From Methanosalsum zhilinae DSM 4017 (lineage in GTDB: Archaea; Halobacteriota; Methanosarcinia; Methanosarcinales; Methanosarcinaceae): DNA of 64,000 nt. The stretch covers positions 1,843,708 to 1,907,707 of the forward strand of contig NC_015676.1 in NCBI RefSeq assembly GCF_000217995.1, written 5' to 3'. Positions 60,121-64,000 of the stretch are shown here, in pieces (within the stretch, counting starts at the first letter, position 1; every line of letters begins with the position of its first letter). A model generated the notes under the pieces. It made no database searches, was not told the DNA's origin, and worked only from the letters and a program-made list of their open reading frames with translations. The position numbers and the translations under genes are program-made.

Positions 60121-61767
60121 ATGAATGATAGAGACTATCGAGAATTAGATAAAATAATTAACAGCAGTCCTGCAGTCATATTTCTGTGGAAGGCTGAAAA
60201 CGGCTGGCCTGTTGAATTTGTATCAGATAATATTCTCCAGTTTGGATATGAAGCTGAAGAGTTTATCTCAGGAAAATTGAAATTTGCGGATATAATACAC
60301 CCGCATGATCTGGGCAAGGTTGTTAAGCTTTTTTCAAAATCAAATATGACTGATTATCCAGGATTTACGATCGATTACCGAATAATAACCAAATCCGGTG
60401 ATGTAAGATGGGTTAATGAGAGAACACTGATTCGCCGTGATGATGATGGAAACCTGATCAATTATGAGGGTATTATTTTTGATGTTACAGATCGCAAAAA
60501 ATCAGAACATGAGATGAAACTGAATAAGGAACTTATGGAATCGCTTCTGAAAATGAACCAGATGATCGGTGCAACTTTGCAGGAAATCACTGATTTTGCC
60601 CGTGAAGAAGCCGTCAGGCTTACAGATAGTAAACTGGGGTATCTGGCATTCACAAATGCTGATGAAAGTGTCCTTACAATGCATTCATGGTCAAAAAATG
60701 CAATGAAGGAATGTAAGATCGAAGATAAGAAATTTGTTTATCCTCTAAAGACCACAGGTCTCTGGGGAGAGTCGGTAAGGCAAAGGAAACCGGTGATCAC
60801 TAATGATTACAGTGAACCTGATCCGTTGAAAAAAGGATATCCTGAGGGTCATGTAGAACTGAAAAATCATGTAACGGTACCCATATTTGATGGGGATCGC
60901 ATCGTTGGAGTTGTGGGAGCAGGCAATAAATTAAGTGATTACGACGATTTTGATTCTTTAAAACTTACACTGCTTATACAGAATATGTGGAAACTGATAC
61001 AGCGAAAACACCTTCTTGAAGCTCTTAACAAATATTCCCGGGACTTATCCAAGGCGAATGCTGAACTTAAATCGTTTACAAAGATAAAAAAAGAATTCAT
61101 TGAAGGACAACGTCTAAAGCAATCACAGGGTGATTACAATAAACTACTCCAGGACGACATGCTTGAGTCAATTGAAGAACAGCACAGGAATTCAATGGCA
61201 AAATCTTTGATGTTCTCTGAAAAACTTAATCGTCTGATCGATTCTCTGATGTTTTTAAGTACTGAGCAGGCAGGAAAACTTGATTATCATTTTGGTCCGG
61301 TGAATATTGAAAAAATAGTGAACAATTCCCTTATGAATTTGATTCTCATAATAGATGAAAAGGATATTGAGATTGAGAATGAGGTTCCTGCCGATTTACC
61401 TTCTGTTAGGGCTGATAGTGAGAAACTGACAAACGTTTTGATCAATCTTCTTGAAAATGCGGCAAAATATAACGAACCCGGAGGAAAGATTGTTATTAAT
61501 ATATGGAATGAGGATAACTATGTGCGTTTGAGCATAAGGGATACTGGAAAAGGTATTCCTGAGAAGATAATCCCCCATCTGTTCCAGAGTATATACCAGG
61601 TCGATGATTCCATAACCCGCAGATATGAAGGTATTGAATCTGGACTATATCTATGCAAAAAAGTGATAGATGCACATGGTGGAAAGATCTGGATTGAAAG
61701 TGAACTGGGTGAGGGAACAACAGTTCATGTAAAACTCCCTGTATATGAAAATGTATCGCAGGCCTGA
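60121..61767 (+). CDS. PAS-GAF sensor kinase of the MsmS/RdmS type
   Basis: The 548-residue cytosolic protein has a PAS domain with PAC tail (about 10-125), a GAF domain (about 140-295), a coiled linker, a dimerisation region (about 320-400) and a HATPase domain. The ATPase has N-box LINLLENAAKYNEPGG (439-455), G1 DTGKGIP (474-480) and an altered G2 GIESGLYL (504-511). The expected H-box after KKEFI (323-327) reads EGQRLKQSQGD, with no HExxxP histidine. The GAF domain has a cysteine at 198 (KECKIED). Methanosarcina kinases next to mts genes (MsmS, RdmS) are heme- or thiol-dependent redox sensors. The msr and mts genes follow downstream. Confidence 0.85.
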   Translation: MNDRDYRELDKIINSSPAVIFLWKAENGWPVEFVSDNILQFGYEAEEFISGKLKFADIIHPHDLGKVVKLFSKSNMTDYPGFTIDYRIITKSGDVRWVNERTLIRRDDDGNLINYEGIIFDVTDRKKSEHEMKLNKELMESLLKMNQMIGATLQEITDFAREEAVRLTDSKLGYLAFTNADESVLTMHSWSKNAMKECKIEDKKFVYPLKTTGLWGESVRQRKPVITNDYSEPDPLKKGYPEGHVELKNHVTVPIFDGDRIVGVVGAGNKLSDYDDFDSLKLTLLIQNMWKLIQRKHLLEALNKYSRDLSKANAELKSFTKIKKEFIEGQRLKQSQGDYNKLLQDDMLESIEEQHRNSMAKSLMFSEKLNRLIDSLMFLSTEQAGKLDYHFGPVNIEKIVNNSLMNLILIIDEKDIEIENEVPADLPSVRADSEKLTNVLINLLENAAKYNEPGGKIVINIWNEDNYVRLSIRDTGKGIPEKIIPHLFQSIYQVDDSITRRYEGIESGLYLCKKVIDAHGGKIWIESELGEGTTVHVKLPVYENVSQA

Positions 61768-61824
61768 AGATGGGAGGTATGAACCAATTAATTCTCATCT
61801 GATAGAAGTAGATGGAGTGGAATA

Positions 61825-62616
61825 ATGAAAGCTGAACTACTTGGAACTCTTTTTCTGTCTGAAAAGAGAAAAAACCTTCTGTTATTGCTCAAAGAAGGTG
61901 AAAAAGACATAGATGAGATCAAAAGAGCCCTTAATGTAAACACAAGTGCCATTATGACCCAGATTAACATTCTGATGAGCCAGGGCCTGATTGTATATCA
62001 GAATAATGAATACGGACTTTCTTCTATGGGTGGGGTGATCGTTAAGAAAATGCAGCCCCTACTGGAGACCCTGAACCTCTATGAAGATAACAGACTTTAC
62101 TGGGAGAACCATAAGATAGAGGCCCTTCCATGTCATCTTTTAAATAGAATAGAGGAACTGGGTAGCTGTGAATTTGTCGAGCCAGATCTTGATAGGATGT
62201 ATGACCTTCCAAAGAGGTTTGAAGAAAATCTGGAAAAATCAAAATATATTCATGAGGTATCATCATACTTCAGCCCTGCTTATTCAGGTCTTTATAAGAG
62301 ACTTGTAGAAAAGGGAATTGAGATTTCATTGATCCTTACAGAAACTGTTTTTGAAAGACTGAAGAATGAATATCAATCAGACCTGGCCTTTTATCTGGGT
62401 TCTGGCTATGTTAACCTGTATGTTTGTACGGAGAAGATAGAACTGGCATCGGGGGTAGTTACTGATCGGTTCCTTGCATTATCTCTTTTCTACAACACAG
62501 GAATTTATCACAATCACACAATGATGAGCTTTGAATCCAGTGCAATCAATTGGGGCAAGGATCTTTTTTCCTATTATCTGGATATATCTAGAAAAATATC
62601 ACAGGATGATTTCTGA
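61825..62616 (+). CDS. Msr-type methyltransferase regulator (HTH plus FilR1/DUF1724 domain)
   Basis: The 263-residue protein has an N-terminal winged helix (KRKNLLLLLKEGEKDIDEIKRALNVNTSAIMTQINILMSQGLI) and a C-terminal domain with RFEENLEKSKYIHEVSSYFSP and LVEKGIEISLILTETVFERL, the pattern of the methanogenesis-regulator FilR1/DUF1724 domain. The Msr proteins of Methanosarcina acetivorans have this layout and control methanol and methylsulfide methyltransferase genes. GGAGTGG precedes the ATG. It lies between the kinase (57 bases away) and the fused methyltransferase gene (256 bases away), which is its likely target. Confidence 0.87.
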   Translation: MKAELLGTLFLSEKRKNLLLLLKEGEKDIDEIKRALNVNTSAIMTQINILMSQGLIVYQNNEYGLSSMGGVIVKKMQPLLETLNLYEDNRLYWENHKIEALPCHLLNRIEELGSCEFVEPDLDRMYDLPKRFEENLEKSKYIHEVSSYFSPAYSGLYKRLVEKGIEISLILTETVFERLKNEYQSDLAFYLGSGYVNLYVCTEKIELASGVVTDRFLALSLFYNTGIYHNHTMMSFESSAINWGKDLFSYYLDISRKISQDDF

Positions 62617-62660
62617 TTCTTAATGTAGAAAGTATAGCAGAGCAATTAACTCTCTTATTC

Positions 62661-62677
62661 GATCAAAGTCTTTGATC
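62661..62677. repeat. 17-bp inverted repeat after the msr gene
   Basis: GATCAAA-GTC-TTTGATC, perfect 7-bp arms, 44 bases after the msr stop and upstream of the mts promoter. There is no T-run after it, so an operator is at least as likely as a terminator. Confidence 0.4.
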
Positions 62678-62700
62678 TCATTAACATCTATGATCTGATT

Positions 62701-62714
62701 GTATGATATCATAC
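62701..62714. promoter_or_regulatory. 14-bp perfect palindrome upstream of the mts promoter
   Basis: GTATGATATCATAC lies about 55 bases upstream of the TATA-like cluster at about 62765-62785. Candidate binding site for the Msr-type regulator encoded next to it. Confidence 0.4.
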
Positions 62715-62764
62715 TATTATGCTATTTAATTATATTATGAAATTTAATAAATAACCAAGAATTA

Positions 62765-62785
62765 TTATATATATATTTAAATTTA
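62765..62785 (+). promoter_or_regulatory. TATA region of the fused methyltransferase gene
   Basis: A TATATATATATTTAAATTT-like stretch is the strongest promoter candidate. Transcription near 62805-62810 would leave a leader of about 65 bases with a GGAGAG ribosome site at 62858-62863. Confidence 0.4.
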
Positions 62786-62872
62786 AAATCACTTTGAATA
62801 ACGCTGTGAATTCCTGGATAATTCAGGTGTTATTACCTAACAGTACAGATAGGATATGGAGAGTATGTATTT

Positions 62873-64000
62873 ATGAAAGAAGAAATACTGAACCAATTAG
62901 CGGATGCTGTAGTTTCTGGTAGTAAGGAAAGTGCAGCAGAGCTTTCAAAAAAAGCTCTTGAGGAAGGAATAGACCCCCAGGAAGCACTGGTGAACGGGCT
63001 TGCTAAAGGTATGAACATAATGAGTGATAAGTATGAGACTGGAGAAGCCTTTGTCCCTCATCTATTGATCGCATCCGGTGCAATGTATGCTGGTATGGAA
63101 GTGCTTATACCCCACCTAAAGAAAGAAGGAGCTGGCAGACCTGCAACAGGGGTTATAGGTACTATTGAAGGAGATGTACATGACATAGGCAAGAACCTTG
63201 TCAAAACAATGCTCAGCGCAGCAGGATTTAATATGATAGATCTTGGTAACGATGTTCCTCTTGAGGACTTTGTGAAGGCTGCAAAGGAAAATAAGGCTGA
63301 TATCATATCCATGAGTGCACTGATGACTACTACAATGGTGGGCATGGAAAAGGTCATTGAAAGCCTTCAGGAAGAAGGTATCAGGGATGCGGTAAAGGTA
63401 ATGGTCGGTGGAGCACCTGTTTCCGAGGAATTTGCAGAAAAGATTGGTGCTGATTCAACCCATCCTGATTCTATGGGTGCAGCTGACTGGGCTACAAATG
63501 CTGTAAAAAGTATGCCACCTGCAGATGAGAGATGGACTGAGGAGAAGATAAGCCTTGGAAAGGTCAAATACAGGGATGTTCTGGCAAAGAAAAAAGCCAA
63601 GGTTGGAGCTGCAAAGGATATTGGCCTTGAGACTGCCCGTGAGATCATAGATGAGTTTGAAAAAGTAGGTGTAAAGAAGAAAGAGGAAATGACCCATATA
63701 GACAGGGTAGTCTCATCCCTTGGAGACAAAAAGGTTGACCGTCTTCCTGTATACCCACTTGCCTGTGGAGTTCTGAGAAAGTTCGTACCTACAACCTATA
63801 GAGAATATACAACTGATCCGGAAATGTTTGCCCAGAGTGCCTACCTGGGAGTAAAATACATGGACCTTGACATGTTTGTAGGTCTTGTTGATCTGTCAAT
63901 TACATCCTCTGACCTTGGATGTAAGGTAAGTATACCGGATGAGGATACTCCTGCGTCAGTGGGTCACCTGGATGACTATGATAAAATAGAAATTCCCGAG
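62873..64000 (+). CDS. Fused corrinoid protein/methylcobalamin:CoM methyltransferase, Mts type (5' part)
   Basis: The first 376 residues are present and the frame runs off the window end. Residues 1-210 are a corrinoid protein: a helical cap (ILNQLADAVVSGSKESAAELSKKALEEG), then the B12-binding motif D101-x-H103-x2-G106 in EGDVHDIGKNLV, followed by MSALMTTTM and GGAPVSEEFAEKIGAD. After a linker, a UroD/MtaA-like domain begins near 240 (MTHIDRVVSSLGDKKVDRLPVYPLACG). Such fusions are the MtsD/MtsF/MtsH proteins of Methanosarcina, which move methyl groups between methylated sulfur compounds and coenzyme M. The zinc-binding C-terminus lies outside the window. Confidence 0.88.
   Translation, partial: MKEEILNQLADAVVSGSKESAAELSKKALEEGIDPQEALVNGLAKGMNIMSDKYETGEAFVPHLLIASGAMYAGMEVLIPHLKKEGAGRPATGVIGTIEGDVHDIGKNLVKTMLSAAGFNMIDLGNDVPLEDFVKAAKENKADIISMSALMTTTMVGMEKVIESLQEEGIRDAVKVMVGGAPVSEEFAEKIGADSTHPDSMGAADWATNAVKSMPPADERWTEEKISLGKVKYRDVLAKKKAKVGAAKDIGLETAREIIDEFEKVGVKKKEEMTHIDRVVSSLGDKKVDRLPVYPLACGVLRKFVPTTYREYTTDPEMFAQSAYLGVKYMDLDMFVGLVDLSITSSDLGCKVSIPDEDTPASVGHLDDYDKIEIPE

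Noticed and set aside
1-64000. CRISPR arrays, prophage, transposases or integrated plasmids
   Set aside because: No regularly spaced repeats, no integrase, Cas, capsid or transposase genes were found. The only mobile-element hint is the weak IS605-like end near 28.8 kb.

Overview
The window is chromosomal DNA of a methylotrophic methanogenic archaeon of the Methanosarcinales. The family-level evidence is coenzyme F420 biosynthesis (cofE), an F420H2-oxidase-type flavodiiron protein, a split NrpRII regulator, DUF1699 and DUF1894-like methanogen proteins, a two-domain Methanosarcina-type S-layer protein, a tetraether synthase-like radical SAM protein, an archaeal SRP RNA, and a corrinoid/methyltransferase fusion of the MtsD/MtsF/MtsH type with its sensor kinase and Msr regulator. 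The methylsulfide genes fit a dimethylsulfide-using, possibly halophilic genus such as Methanosalsum or Methanolobus, but I cannot fix the genus. UAG ends only four of the genes examined, as expected in a pyrrolysine-decoding lineage.

Layout. 0-8.5 kb: housekeeping (lysC-purM-DUF1894-like operon, a surface protein, apgM, hsp20, cofE, dCMP deaminase). 8.8-14.1 kb: secF-secD, a divergent clamp-loader subunit and archaeal Elp3. 14.2-19.7 kb: a small HTH protein, a MinD/ParA-like ATPase, an ECF-S-like membrane protein, DUF1699, YjbQ, then a PD-(D/E)XK nuclease with a RecJ-like nuclease. 19.7-29.7 kb: NrpRII, cupin phosphoglucose isomerase, uvrC with a YprB-type nuclease, GNAT, malate dehydrogenase, PRC-barrel protein, Thg1, a Kef-type antiporter, NikR and an ArsR regulator. 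29.8-34.9 kb: Tes-like radical SAM protein, the S-layer protein with a clear terminator, a small unknown gene and a frameshifted pseudogene.

34.9-46.6 kb is a redox island almost entirely on the minus strand: dodecin, ferredoxin, CGGC protein, FprA, ferritin-like protein, archaeoflavoprotein, rubrerythrin, an FNR-like reductase, an iron-sulfur flavoprotein, a membrane-anchored pentaheme cytochrome c, an AhpD-like protein, two DUF2180 Zn proteins, a 37-residue desulforedoxin and a 64-residue duplicated-motif protein. Only inositol phosphate synthase and a DUF429 protein interrupt it on the plus strand. Several promoters here carry dyads built on CTGG/CCAG.

46.6-57 kb holds a Na+/solute symporter, a tungstate ABC transporter (tupABC) with a ModE-like regulator, and an efflux cassette on the minus strand: TetR regulator, a 23-bp operator-like palindrome, an HAE3-type RND pump and two paralogous secreted and anchored COG1361-type proteins. 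57.3-59.5 kb holds a metallo-hydrolase, an RNase P protein, tRNA-Ser(GCU), the SRP RNA and a small HTH gene. 59.6-64 kb is a methylsulfide methyltransferase module: a small wHTH gene, a palindrome in a divergent promoter, a PAS-GAF kinase without a canonical H-box, an Msr-family regulator, two palindromes, and the first 376 codons of the fused corrinoid/methyltransferase gene, which is cut by the window end.

No CRISPR array, transposase, prophage or plasmid origin was seen. Start sites were moved downstream of the longest frame where a Shine-Dalgarno sequence or promoter spacing required it.
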